Assembly (NCBI GenBank): GCA_947492175.1
Contig: CANLMQ010000010.1
Location: 133,530-197,529, forward strand
Reading direction: 5' to 3'
DNA from: an uncultured Draconibacterium sp.
Lineage (GTDB): Bacteria > Bacteroidota > Bacteroidia > Bacteroidales > Prolixibacteraceae
Length of the DNA stretch: 64,000 bases
Below the pieces are notes generated by a model. It was not told where the DNA came from. It made no database searches and saw only the letters and a program-made list of their open reading frames with translations. A program made the translations under genes and the position numbers. Each line of letters starts with the position of its first letter. The first letter of the stretch is position 1. Shown here piece after piece: positions 36,210-45,034 of this stretch.

Positions 36210-36887
36210 TTATTGATTACTATTTGTTTCTGTTGCCATGTTCTTCATAAAGGTTACAAAGAATCCTAAAGCCCGCTTCATTTCCGGCTTATTCATTTCG
36301 CGCAAAACCTTAAATATTGAATACTCAGGGATATTGTCGATTTCCATACTACTATACACTTTCATTCCGTTATGAATTGCAGCCATCATTTCGGGTTGCG
36401 TGGCAGAGCGTACAGTTTCCATTATTGTAACTACGTTGTCTGCCAACTCGCGAACGTCTTCAGGTTTGTAATGTGTAATTATATTATCGAATATTTTTCC
36501 CGCCTCAGCAAAGAATTCAAAGTATCCTTTCTCATCAAACTCCTGCAATTTCTTGCTAAAATCAATTACCACTTCGTTAAATATTGGCGAAGCATCTTTT
36601 ATAAAATCATTCATACTTTCAAAAAGCTCAAGGAACTTATTCATGTTATCGATATTTCTTAAAACACGAAGCATAAGCCCTTTTACTTCATCCAAATCAA
36701 GATGTACCATCCGGTTGTCCAGTTCTTCCACCGCTGTGTCGTACATGTCTTTTCCAACAATCGACACATCAGCGAAAAGATCTTCCAGCTCGTTGGTTTT
36801 TAACCGTTGCTGATTTACGTATTCCAGCAATAAATCAACTTTCTGATTTAATTCTGTTATTTGCGCTTGTAATCCTTTTTCTTCCAT
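36210..36887 (-). CDS. DUF1641 protein
   Basis: 225 residues, almost entirely helical, with an N-terminal coiled coil (QITELNQKVDLLLEYVNQQ) and the DUF1641 core including GKIFDNIITHYKPEDVREL and a final EMKRALGFFVTFMKNM. DUF1641 genes accompany SQR-like flavoproteins and formate dehydrogenases; the biochemical role is unknown, perhaps as an adaptor to the membrane or quinone site. It directly follows the SQR gene. Confidence 0.85.
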   Translation of the reverse strand: MEEKGLQAQITELNQKVDLLLEYVNQQRLKTNELEDLFADVSIVGKDMYDTAVEELDNRMVHLDLDEVKGLMLRVLRNIDNMNKFLELFESMNDFIKDASPIFNEVVIDFSKKLQEFDEKGYFEFFAEAGKIFDNIITHYKPEDVRELADNVVTIMETVRSATQPEMMAAIHNGMKVYSSMEIDNIPEYSIFKVLREMNKPEMKRALGFFVTFMKNMATETNSNQ

Positions 36888-36903
36888 TTCAGGCTCCTTT
36901 CAG

Positions 36904-38139
36904 TTAATTCACCTTCTTTTTTCCGGCCATGGTCATCAGCGGTTCAACCGGCAATTCCTTTCCTTTTAAAAGAATGTGCCAGTAAATCCAGCGGAACATT
37001 ACCTTTCCGTAATGATTAATTTTTGTATTCTCAAGTAAGCCAAATGGTCCAAGACCCGGCAGCGGGAAAGTTCCCGGAAGTGGTTCAGTATCGTAATTGA
37101 AATCGATTAATGCTCCTTTTCCAAAACCTGTTTCGATATAACAGTTGGCATGTCCGTCGAATTTTGCATGAAGTGGTCTTCCTTCAATAGCACTCATTAA
37201 GTTTTCGAAGAGAATTTCGGCGGCAAAGTGAGCAACCGACCCGGCTTTAGAAGTAGGAATATTTGACGCATCGCCCAAAACAAATATATTTTCGTGCTTT
37301 TGCGATTGTAACGTTTCTTTATTTGTTGGGACAAAATTCATATCATCGCCCAAACCGCTTCGTTCTATCATTTCGTCGCCCATATTTACTGGCACCACAG
37401 TCAATACATCAAAGTCAACCTCTTTTTCGTCGTACGAAATGAGTTTCCTGGTATCGTTATCCACACGTTCAATATAAAAATCGGGGATAACCGTAATATT
37501 TTTTTCGGCCAGCAACTCCGAAAGCATTTTTGTGGCTACAGGTTTTGTAAAAGCTCCCGGCATTGGTGTTACATAACTTATATCTACCTTATCGCGTATG
37601 CCAATTTGGGTAAAATACGCATCAGCCAGAAATACAAACTCAAGTGGAGCAACCGGACACTTATAAGGCAACTCCGTAATTGCCATTACCAATTTGCCTC
37701 CTTCCCAGCCTTTAAAAAACTTTTGCAGTGCCACGGCCCCGTCAATTGTATAAAAATCAAAAATCTCTTTGTACCACAGTTTATCTTGTAACCCGGGAGT
37801 CTCTGCAGGAAATGTTTTTGTTCCGGTGGCGATAACAAGGAAATCGTAGTTCAGAACCTTTCCACCTTCCAGATACACTTTATTCGATTCGGCTTCCACT
37901 CTGTCGATTGCCGAATAAATCATATTTACGCCCGATGGAATAAAATCGGATTTTGGTTTGATTACATCTTGTTTGTTATAAATTCCAAACGGGATAAACA
38001 AGAATCCGGGTTGGTAGTAATGTGTTTTAAACTGATCGACAATAGTAATGTTCCACTCTTCCCGGTCTAACGATCCTCTAAGTTTGTTCGCCATCATAGT
38101 ACCGGCAGTTCCGGCACCCAGTATTACAAGTTTCTTCAT
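36904..38139 (-). CDS. sulfide:quinone oxidoreductase-like flavoprotein
   Basis: 411 residues. FAD-binding GAGTAGTMMANKL at the N-terminus, the second dinucleotide motif around FLVIATGTKTFP, and FVLGDASNIPTSKAG for FAD. C161 (PYKCPVAP) and C333 (GHANCYIE) are the only cysteines and match the pair conserved in all SQRs; a third, seen in some types, is missing. The C-terminus is amphipathic for membrane attachment. It would oxidise sulfide to sulfane sulfur with electrons to menaquinone. It heads the SQR-DUF1641-TusE-DsrE operon, divergent from the Crp/Fnr gene. Confidence 0.88.
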   Translation of the reverse strand: MKKLVILGAGTAGTMMANKLRGSLDREEWNITIVDQFKTHYYQPGFLFIPFGIYNKQDVIKPKSDFIPSGVNMIYSAIDRVEAESNKVYLEGGKVLNYDFLVIATGTKTFPAETPGLQDKLWYKEIFDFYTIDGAVALQKFFKGWEGGKLVMAITELPYKCPVAPLEFVFLADAYFTQIGIRDKVDISYVTPMPGAFTKPVATKMLSELLAEKNITVIPDFYIERVDNDTRKLISYDEKEVDFDVLTVVPVNMGDEMIERSGLGDDMNFVPTNKETLQSQKHENIFVLGDASNIPTSKAGSVAHFAAEILFENLMSAIEGRPLHAKFDGHANCYIETGFGKGALIDFNYDTEPLPGTFPLPGLGPFGLLENTKINHYGKVMFRWIYWHILLKGKELPVEPLMTMAGKKKVN

Positions 38140-38209
38140 TTTTGTGTAGTTCTATTAATTTAAAAACATTTAAATTTAAAGAACCAGAACATTCATGATT
38201 TAGAGAGCG

Positions 38210-38244
38210 TTATGATAATTAACAGCGTATAATAAATATCATAA
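38210..38244. promoter_or_regulatory. dyad operator candidate between the SQR operon and the Crp/Fnr gene
   Basis: TTATGATA (38210-38217) and TATCATAA (38237-38244) form a perfect 8-bp inverted repeat with a 19-base spacer in the divergent intergenic region. The spacer is wide for one Crp/Fnr dimer, so it may be two half-sites or an overlapping pair. Confidence 0.4.
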
Positions 38245-38289
38245 GAATTTGGTACATTGCAAAATCTTAGCACATCTATAAACAACAAT

Positions 38290-38979
38290 ATGGGGGAAAC
38301 GAGTTGTAGTTGCGATAAATGTCAGTTGAAAAGCCTTTTCTTTTCGCATGTTGAGGCACATGAAATGAGTGACATTTGCGACATTAAGGTTGAAAAACAG
38401 TATTCGAAAGGAGAAACAATTACCAATGAGGGAGAACCAATCAGAGAGTTTATGTACATGAAGGCAGGATTGGTAAAACTTTCAAAAAGCGACATTGACG
38501 GGAAAGATCAGATAATCAGCTTCTCGAAACCTTTCGATTTTGTGAGTCTTTTATCGGTTTTCTCTTCGAAGAAATATAAATACTCGGTTACGGCTATTGA
38601 AGACACCACAGTTTGTATCCTCGATCTCGATATTGTAAAAAAACATGCACAGCAAAATGCAATGTTTGCAATGGATTTAATGTTACACATAAGTGAAGCT
38701 ACCGACAAAATCATTCTGGATAACTTAGCCATTAAACGCAAACATTTAAAAGGACGGATTGCCCATGTTCTACTTTATTTTTCAGAATATATATATAAAA
38801 ACGATGAATTTGAACTACCGATATCGCGCCGCGAAATTGCAGAGTACATTGGCATGACCACCGAAAATGTTATACGCACACTCTCGGAATTCAGAAAAGA
38901 CAAAATCATTAAAATTTTTGGGAAAGACATTTTAATTTCGGATAAGAAAAGGCTGAAGAACATTTCAGATTTTGGATAG
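38290..38979 (+). CDS. Crp/Fnr-family regulator with N-terminal Cys cluster
   Basis: 229 residues from the ATG at 38290; an upstream in-frame TTG at 38257 adds eleven residues and is less likely. The N-terminus is METSCSCDKC-like (MGETSCSCDKC), with C6, C8 and C11 close together, then a cyclic-nucleotide-binding-type beta-roll and a winged helix with recognition part ISRREIAEYIGMTTENVIRT. The Cys arrangement could sense oxygen, sulfide or polysulfide through an iron-sulfur cluster or thiols. Divergence from the SQR operon suggests it controls the sulfur genes. Confidence 0.88.
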   Translation: MGETSCSCDKCQLKSLFFSHVEAHEMSDICDIKVEKQYSKGETITNEGEPIREFMYMKAGLVKLSKSDIDGKDQIISFSKPFDFVSLLSVFSSKKYKYSVTAIEDTTVCILDLDIVKKHAQQNAMFAMDLMLHISEATDKIILDNLAIKRKHLKGRIAHVLLYFSEYIYKNDEFELPISRREIAEYIGMTTENVIRTLSEFRKDKIIKIFGKDILISDKKRLKNISDFG

Positions 38980-39009
38980 AAACCAGTTTTCTGTCACAGT
39001 TACCGTTAA

Positions 39010-39561
39010 TTACAAATCCTCCGGCCGGTTAAGATTATGAAACAACTTCGGATACATTGCAACCCACTTTTGGGAATCGATAAAGTTGGTATTAATTGAT
39101 CGAATAAGATTGTGCATTTTAAAATTTTCAGCCCGCAACATTTTCTCCATTTCCGCAATACTGCTTTTATTATACAAGGTAATCAATGGTTCTTTTCCTT
39201 TGGAATGAACCGGAACAATGGCATCGTAACTTCCGGTTTGCTCAAATAAAAAGGACACAAATTCCGACTCAACAAAGGGAGAATCAACGCTAATAACAAA
39301 ATTCCACTCAGTTTCTGATTTCTGCATTGAGGAATAAATACCTCCAAGTGGGCCACAATTTTCAATTTCATCAGATATAAGCGGATATCCAAACATGTTG
39401 TGTGCCTGATTATTTGAACTTATCAGGATTTTTGGGCAAACCAATTCACAGAGCGCGACCGACTTCTCCAACAACGAAATCCCTTCTACTTTCAATAAAG
39501 CTTTATCGGTACCCATTCGTTTGCTTTTGCCCCCAGCTAAAAGTATTGCTGTTATTTGCAT
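39010..39561 (-). CDS. mobA: molybdenum cofactor guanylyltransferase
   Basis: 183 residues. GTP-binding start AILLAGGKSKRMGTDKALL is the MobA signature, followed by GPLGGIYSSM and the metal-binding VISVDSPFV. It converts Mo-molybdopterin to the guanine dinucleotide form needed by DMSO-reductase-family enzymes, fitting the Psr-like molybdoenzyme about 7.5 kb away. Confidence 0.93.
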   Translation of the reverse strand: MQITAILLAGGKSKRMGTDKALLKVEGISLLEKSVALCELVCPKILISSNNQAHNMFGYPLISDEIENCGPLGGIYSSMQKSETEWNFVISVDSPFVESEFVSFLFEQTGSYDAIVPVHSKGKEPLITLYNKSSIAEMEKMLRAENFKMHNLIRSINTNFIDSQKWVAMYPKLFHNLNRPEDL

Positions 39562-40011
39562 GTTGTAAAAGTAAAAAAAGCAGCTAACATCTCACGCCTG
39601 TCGTTCTGTTGTATATTTATTTAAACTGCACAATAAAATTGCTCTTTAAAACAAATTTTAATGCTATTAAATTATTTTTTCCCGGAATTCACTTGTCTCA
39701 AATTATTCTTCAAACTACCTGCTTTAACAAATTCATAGAGATCTTGTAAAAAACATGCTCAAAAACACATCACACCCAACACACTGCATATCTGCATATT
39801 ACAGACACCAACAAAAAGATAATCGAAAAAAATACCTACTTTGTATTACATGGTACCATTTTTTATCCATATATTTGTTTTGCATTTTACTATTTAAAAT
39901 ATAGTAGTCGTTTAAAAAAAGTTCTATACAGGTTGTAACGTTTTAAAAAAAGCAGCGTCTTAATAACGAAAAGCAAAACAATTTTACAAAACAAAAACAG
40001 GAGGATAAGTC
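39562..40011 (+). other. intergenic leader region of the EDWM-repeat gene
   Basis: AT-rich 450 bases. A TATATTTG box at 39870-39877 is a candidate -7 element, leaving a leader of about 130 bases. AGGAGG at 39999-40004, ten bases before the ATG, is an unusually strong Shine-Dalgarno sequence for this phylum. No gene is seen. Confidence 0.5.
39999..40004 (+). promoter_or_regulatory. strong Shine-Dalgarno site
   Basis: AGGAGG positioned before the ATG at 40012. Most genes in the window have no such motif, so high translation of this small protein is suggested. Confidence 0.6.
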
Positions 40012-40509
40012 ATGAAAACAAAAAACAATGTTCAACAAAAAATTTTAAAATCGATAGCTGTAGTATTTAGTGTCGCTTTAATAAGCTTTACAGTTAATGC
40101 TCAGGGATTCTTGAAATCGATTTATGAAAACAATAGTTTTAAAGACATTGCACTGGCAATGGCTGAAGTTACCGAAACACCTGCACCAACCAACGCGGAT
40201 CTGACTTCATACGATGCTGAAGAATATGAAGAAGCTCTGGAAATTGAAGACTGGATGATTAATGAAACCAGTTTTGGAACTTTTATTCCGGTTGAAGCAG
40301 CAAGTGAAAGCCCGCTTGAATTAGAAGACTGGATGACCGATGACAGTTATTTTAATACTGTAACTGATGCGTTTATGAATGAAATGGACAGTGAGCTGGA
40401 AATTGAAGACTGGATGCTGGATGAGAATTTATTTAACACCCGCCAGGAGAATGACCATGCTCTGGAATTAGAGAACTGGATGTTTTCTGAAGATATCTGG
40501 AATGTATAA
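40012..40509 (+). CDS. exported protein with four LE[IL]E[DN]WM repeats
   Basis: 165 residues. A Sec signal peptide is followed by an acidic, repetitive protein. LEIEDWM (76-82), LELEDWM (102-108), LEIEDWM (129-135) and LELENWM (151-157) recur every 22-27 residues, each followed by an acidic/aromatic stretch such as TDDSYFNT. No family is named. It precedes PadR and PspC-type genes in the same direction and is the likely target or signal of that stress module. The amphipathic Trp/Leu pattern could insert into a membrane interface or be an envelope sensor. Confidence 0.75.
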   Translation: MKTKNNVQQKILKSIAVVFSVALISFTVNAQGFLKSIYENNSFKDIALAMAEVTETPAPTNADLTSYDAEEYEEALEIEDWMINETSFGTFIPVEAASESPLELEDWMTDDSYFNTVTDAFMNEMDSELEIEDWMLDENLFNTRQENDHALELENWMFSEDIWNV

Positions 40510-40566
40510 GACCTAATCTTTGAAGGGATAAAAAGAGGATGATTTGAAAACTTAAAACCAGTAGCC

Positions 40567-40899
40567 ATGAAAATAGAAAACGCGAAAGCACAAATGAGGA
40601 AAGGGGTTTTAGAATATTGCATTCTTATTGTATTAAACGAAAAACCACTCTATGCAATCAATATTATAGAAGGTTTAAAAAAGGCCAAAATGATTGTGGT
40701 AGAGGGAACTCTTTATCCTTTATTGACACGCTTAAAAAATGCAGGATTACTTGCCTATCGTTGGGAAGAATCGAACCAGGGACCACCCAGAAAATATTAT
40801 GAACTTACTGATGAAGGCCGAAAATTTTTAAAGGAACTTGAAAGTTCGTGGAGCGACCTGGTACTTGCAGTCGAGAAAGTAAAAACTCAAAGGGCTTAA
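40567..40899 (+). CDS. PadR-family transcriptional regulator
   Basis: 110 residues with the PadR winged helix: RKGVLEYCILIVLNEKPLYA, VVEGTLYPLLTRLKNAGLLA and the wing PPRKYYELTDEGRKFL. The short C-terminal helix makes it a small, subfamily-2 PadR that dimerises. It probably regulates itself and the PspC gene 33 bases downstream. Confidence 0.92.
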   Translation: MKIENAKAQMRKGVLEYCILIVLNEKPLYAINIIEGLKKAKMIVVEGTLYPLLTRLKNAGLLAYRWEESNQGPPRKYYELTDEGRKFLKELESSWSDLVLAVEKVKTQRA

Positions 40900-40932
40900 T
40901 TAACGAATTTGAAATTATAAAGATTAAACAAA

Positions 40933-41565
40933 ATGAAAAAGACATTCACCATAAATATTAGCGGCAGCGTATTTCATATAGAAGAAGATGCTTACGAAGT
41001 ACTTCAGAAATACATGACCAATTTAAAACACCATTTTGGAAACAGCGAAGAAGGTAAAGAAATTACAGCAGACATTGAAGCCCGAATTGCAGAACTATTT
41101 CTGGAGAAATCGACAAACGAAAATAATGTAGTAACTCTGGATTGGGTAAACGAAGTGATTGAAACAATGGGTACTTTAGAAGATTATGCAGAAGCAGAGG
41201 AAGATGCAGGGCCAACACAGCAATCAAAACGAAAAAGAAGACTCTACCGCGATCCGGAACAAAGTGTTCTGGGAGGCGTATGTGGTGGACTTGCCATTTA
41301 TTTCAATATGGATACTGCTATTTTAAGACTAATAGTTGTGCTGCTGTTCTTCCTTACTTCCGGAGGTGCCTTGCTGGCGTATGTGATTCTGTGGATAGCT
41401 GTACCAAAAGCTGTAAACACATCGCAACGCTTAGAAATGAGAGGAGAAGAAGTTACGGTCAAGAATATTGAAAAGTTTATTAAAGATGAATTCAATTCTG
41501 TAAAAGAGAGTTATAATAAATTTCGCAAATCCGGATTCTTTTCAAAAAAACAAAAAACCGAATAG
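40933..41565 (+). CDS. PspC-domain membrane protein
   Basis: 210 residues. The N-terminal 90 residues are a cytoplasmic helical domain (TFTINISGSVFHIEEDAYEV, then ADIEARIAELFLEK), found in front of PspC in Bacteroidota. The PspC domain follows at about 105-165: RLYRDPEQSVLGGVCGGLA and a hydrophobic hairpin. The family responds to envelope stress. It ends the PadR-PspC unit. Confidence 0.9.
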   Translation: MKKTFTINISGSVFHIEEDAYEVLQKYMTNLKHHFGNSEEGKEITADIEARIAELFLEKSTNENNVVTLDWVNEVIETMGTLEDYAEAEEDAGPTQQSKRKRRLYRDPEQSVLGGVCGGLAIYFNMDTAILRLIVVLLFFLTSGGALLAYVILWIAVPKAVNTSQRLEMRGEEVTVKNIEKFIKDEFNSVKESYNKFRKSGFFSKKQKTE

Positions 41566-41604
41566 TAATCCCATTTTATTTACAATTTGTTTTTAAAAGC
41601 ATGG

Positions 41605-41634
41605 AAAACTCCTGTTAAACAAAGGAAGTTTTTT
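41605..41634 (+). terminator. probable intrinsic terminator after the PspC gene
   Basis: AAAACTCC and GGAAGTTTTTT pair with one bulged base around the loop TGTTAAACAAA, ending in a T-run. Confidence 0.5.
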
Positions 41635-41729
41635 CGTCGTTCTGAATTTCATGCGGTTATATAAGCGTTTCTTTGGTTAGGGAAAAGATAAAGATTATTA
41701 AAAAATTGAAAACAAATATTCACGCAGTC

Positions 41730-42098
41730 TTAAATTTCGAAATACTTCCCGATAGTCTGCATCAAATCATCTTTGATAACTGGCTTGGCCACATAATCAT
41801 CAAATCCGTTTCGTACAGCCTTGCCTCCTTCTGTTGATACTGAAAAAGCAGAAAGAGCCAGAATTTTGATATCCGGATTCAATTCCCGGATATAATGAGT
41901 GGCCTCGTATCCATCCATCTCCGGCATTTTCAAATCCATTAATATCAAATCAATGTCCGAATGTTCTTTATACGTATTTATTGCTTCAACACCATTAGAA
42001 GCTAAAAGCAAATCGCTGGAAATTTCTTTTAAAATGTATGAAAATAATTTTCTGTTTATTGCATCGTCGTCAGCAAGAAGAATTTTTAATTTAGCCAT
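41730..42098 (-). CDS. stand-alone response-regulator receiver
   Basis: 122 residues from the ATG at 42098 (MAKLKILLADDD). Acidic pair ADDD, phospho-acceptor Asp in LILMDLKMPEMDG, and Lys in DDYVAKPV are all present. No output domain. The closest look is to receivers that end hybrid histidine kinases or to CheY-like diffusible receivers. No kinase is nearby. Confidence 0.88.
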   Translation of the reverse strand: MAKLKILLADDDAINRKLFSYILKEISSDLLLASNGVEAINTYKEHSDIDLILMDLKMPEMDGYEATHYIRELNPDIKILALSAFSVSTEGGKAVRNGFDDYVAKPVIKDDLMQTIGKYFEI

Positions 42099-42433
42099 AA
42101 GTTTTATCAAAAAATTGGGTTTAACAGTCTCTCTGCTCTGATTCCTTTTTCAATTTTAATATGAGAATTTCAATATAATATACCGTGTTATAATTTTTTA
42201 CTGCGGCTTCACATCAAATTATTCTCCGCAAGTTAATATAAGCAATTGTAATATCAAGCACCTGCAACACAACTTTTTGCTCACACAGGAACATTAATTT
42301 AAGCTTAACATTCGTATTATTAGTTATATTTTCCTGTATACACATATGTAGCAATTATTTCAATGGCATTCAAAATCATCAGAGAATTACAGTATTTATT
42401 TATTTTTGAGCTTTAAATCTTAAACTGTACAAA
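42099..42433 (+). other. divergent intergenic region with a promoter box
   Basis: 335 bases without a gene. TATTTTTG at 42401-42408 is a candidate -7 box 26 bases before the dehydrogenase ATG. Confidence 0.45.
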
Positions 42434-43384
42434 ATGAAGATTGTAGTATTAGACGGCTATACCCTGAATCCCGGCGATCTGAACTGGGAAAGAATTGAGA
42501 AACTTGGCGAATGCACCATTTATGATCGAACCCCGGCAGAATTAACATTGGAGAGATCGGCAGGAGCTGAAGCTGTTTTTACCAATAAAGTTATTTTGAA
42601 CAAGGAAATAATCGGGAAGTTGCCACAGCTAAAGTTTATTGGAGTACTTGCCACCGGTTATAATGTAGTTGATATTGATGCTGCAAAAGAAGCAGGTATA
42701 ACAGTTTGCAACATTCCGGCATACAGTACAAACTCGGTAGCTCAAATGGTATTTTCACATATACTTCATTTTTCACAAAATATTTCAGAACATGCCCTGT
42801 CGGTTTCTTCTGGAAAGTGGGCACAAAGCCCCGACTTTGCTTATTGGCTTACACCACAAACCGAACTTGCAGGAAAAACACTTGGCATTATCGGCTTTGG
42901 ACAAATTGGCCAGGCTGTTGCGCAAATTGGACTTGCGTTTGGTATGAAAATACTATTTACCAATCGGAGCAAAAAAACGACCAGATTAAATGCCACTCAG
43001 GTTGAGCTGGATACACTTTTAGCTGAAAGTGATTTTATAAGTGTCAATTGTCCCTTAAACGAATCAAACCAGGGATTTATTAATAAGGAAACCATTGAAA
43101 AAATGAAACCCACTGCCTTTTTAATCAATACCGGGCGCGGGCCATTAATTAACGAACAGGATTTAGCCGATGCATTGAACGCAGGCCGGATTGCAGGTGC
43201 TGGCCTCGATGTTTTGTCGGTTGAACCTGCAGCCGAAAATAATCCGCTGCCAAAAGCTAAAAACTGTTACATAACACCACACATTGCCTGGGCAACCATT
43301 GAAGCCCGCCAACGGTTAATGCAGATTGCTGCCGACAACCTGGAAGCTTTTATTCATGGGCAACCAATTAATGTGGTTAGCTAA
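42434..43384 (+). CDS. D-2-hydroxyacid dehydrogenase
   Basis: 316 residues of the glycerate/formate/phosphoglycerate dehydrogenase family. NAD-binding GIIGFGQIGQ, then FLINTGRGPLINEQDLADAL, with the catalytic Arg in NTGRG, Glu in DVLSVEP and His in ITPHIAW. It resembles hydroxypyruvate/glycerate dehydrogenases; the exact substrate is not certain. Confidence 0.88.
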   Translation: MKIVVLDGYTLNPGDLNWERIEKLGECTIYDRTPAELTLERSAGAEAVFTNKVILNKEIIGKLPQLKFIGVLATGYNVVDIDAAKEAGITVCNIPAYSTNSVAQMVFSHILHFSQNISEHALSVSSGKWAQSPDFAYWLTPQTELAGKTLGIIGFGQIGQAVAQIGLAFGMKILFTNRSKKTTRLNATQVELDTLLAESDFISVNCPLNESNQGFINKETIEKMKPTAFLINTGRGPLINEQDLADALNAGRIAGAGLDVLSVEPAAENNPLPKAKNCYITPHIAWATIEARQRLMQIAADNLEAFIHGQPINVVS

Positions 43385-43517
43385 CCGTGTTCTTAAACAT
43401 TACTTTGCATTTTATAGCTACAAACAGAAAGGTTAAACTGAAATAACTAGTAATCGTTAAGAATCTATAAACAACCATCCCTGCTGAAACATTTTGTGCC
43501 ACTCATTCGTTTCTACA

Positions 43518-43525
43518 TAAGTTTG
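43518..43525 (+). promoter_or_regulatory. promoter for the small membrane protein gene
   Basis: TAAGTTTG (-7) with TTTG at 43493-43496 and a 21-base spacer, 14 bases before the GTG start. Confidence 0.45.
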
Positions 43526-43539
43526 AAAGAGGGTAATTT

Positions 43540-44043
43540 GTGTTTGTAAAAATTGCACATATTGTTTTGCTGGCTTCGGTAAAGTATATTGTTACGCTTC
43601 CTTATGCCATGATAATCGGGTTGGAATATAAATATGCAATTCTTTCTGTTTTAGCCGGCGGAATTGGAGGATTTCTGTTCTTTTTCTACCTGAGTAAAAG
43701 AGTAAATCACAAATTGGAATGTGTATGGCCCCGGTTATGCAATGCTATTCCTTTGGGTTTTAAAAATTGGTTCAAACGCGTTTCCAGAAGAAACAGAAAA
43801 CGGAAAGTAAAAAAAATATTTTCCCCCAAAAGTCGTAAGTTGGTTAAGTTTAAAAAAACATACGGGCTTTGGGGTATTATTATTGCCACCCCCGTACTTT
43901 TAACCATTCCGTTAGGAGCTTTTCTTGCCAGCAAATATTATTCGCACCAAAAACACATTATTCTGTATATGATCTTATCGATTTTTGGTTGGGGTGCCGT
44001 CCTGTCGGGATTAGTGCATTTGTTTCCCCGCGTATTTTTCTAA
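43540..44043 (+). CDS. small membrane protein of unknown function
   Basis: 167 residues with a GTG start. Two N-terminal helices, a very basic cytoplasmic loop (RVSRRNRKRKVKKIF) and two C-terminal helices. The layout resembles small membrane export proteins but no family is certain. Its 3' end overlaps the convergent Nudix gene by 33 bases. Confidence 0.7.
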   Translation: MFVKIAHIVLLASVKYIVTLPYAMIIGLEYKYAILSVLAGGIGGFLFFFYLSKRVNHKLECVWPRLCNAIPLGFKNWFKRVSRRNRKRKVKKIFSPKSRKLVKFKKTYGLWGIIIATPVLLTIPLGAFLASKYYSHQKHIILYMILSIFGWGAVLSGLVHLFPRVFF

Positions 44044-44427
44044 TACCTTTCTGTTCTCAGCCAGTTCAATCAGCTTTTTATCGGCTTCCGAAAGATCGAA
44101 TTCATTTAACCTGTCCGGTTTTACCCATTCTGTTTTAATATGATCATTTAATTTCAGGCTTCCACTTTTTATAACGCAAACAAAAGGGATTAAACGTATC
44201 CTTTTCATACCATAATCATGTTCAATTGCCTGCAAAGCTTCAACTATTTCAATCTTTAATTCCAGCTCTTCCAGTATTTCACGCCGGATACATTGTTCTT
44301 CCGTTTCTCCCTGTTTTATTTTACCTCCCGGAAATTCCCACTGCATTGGATGATCTGACTCACTCCCATTTTGGGCAAGCAATATTTTGTCGTTACTGAA
44401 AACGAATGCACAGGTTACTTGAATCAT
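44011..44427 (-). CDS. MutT-type Nudix hydrolase
   Basis: 138 residues, usual MutT length. Nudix box GGKIKQGETEEQCIRREILE with ELEL following; preceding WEFPGGK is typical of MutT/NudG. Likely hydrolyses oxidised or modified nucleoside triphosphates in nucleotide-pool cleaning. Confidence 0.9.
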   Translation of the reverse strand: MIQVTCAFVFSNDKILLAQNGSESDHPMQWEFPGGKIKQGETEEQCIRREILEELELKIEIVEALQAIEHDYGMKRIRLIPFVCVIKSGSLKLNDHIKTEWVKPDRLNEFDLSEADKKLIELAENRKVLEKYAGKQMH

Positions 44428-44470
44428 ACGCTAAAAATAAAAAAGATCCACTTCATTTTTGCGATTGTTT

Positions 44471-44478
44471 TATCTTTG
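44471..44478 (+). promoter_or_regulatory. -7 promoter box
   Basis: TATCTTTG, 16 bases before the ATG at 44495. Confidence 0.5.
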
Positions 44479-44494
44479 TTTCAAACAAAAAATA

Positions 44495-45034
44495 ATGACC
44501 GAAAAAGAGCTTTATGAACTTCTGGATTCCTGGGAAAATATTGAAATTGTAACCCACGAATTAAGTCTGAATCCAACTTATTTTGATGTTTTAATGAAAA
44601 TTGCTCTTTCTCACCCCAAACAGCGAAGTTGGCGTGCTGCCTATCTCGCCGATAAAATTCATGACGTTTCTCCCGAGTGTTTGTATCCCTATTTACCCGC
44701 CATTACTGAACGGTTAAGAACCGAAAACAATGCAAGCAAAAAGCGTCATTGGCTAAAACTAATCAGCATGAATAAAATAGAAGAAAACTACATTAGCTTT
44801 CTTTTTGATTATTGCATTAAAACTTTCACATCGGGTAAAGAAGCGGTTGCAGTACGTGTACACGCCATGCAAATTCTGTTCAACATTTCTGAATCGGAAC
44901 CTGATTTTAAGCCCGAAGTACTTGAAATAATTGAAAACGAAATGGAACAACACCCCTCTGCCGGAATCCGTTCGCGAGGCAGGAAACTGGCTCAAAAGCT
45001 ACGTCTGCAAATTCAGCAAAATCCCTTACGCTAA
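44495..45034 (+). CDS. helical (HEAT-like) protein of unknown function
   Basis: 179 residues from the ATG at 44495; twelve codons upstream in frame overlap the promoter box and are dropped. Entirely helical with repeated paired helices (WRAAYLADKIHDVSPECLYPY, RVHAMQILFNISES), suggesting a short alpha-solenoid. No enzyme motif. The 3' end overlaps the convergent DUF2723 gene by four bases. Confidence 0.7.
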   Translation: MTEKELYELLDSWENIEIVTHELSLNPTYFDVLMKIALSHPKQRSWRAAYLADKIHDVSPECLYPYLPAITERLRTENNASKKRHWLKLISMNKIEENYISFLFDYCIKTFTSGKEAVAVRVHAMQILFNISESEPDFKPEVLEIIENEMEQHPSAGIRSRGRKLAQKLRLQIQQNPLR

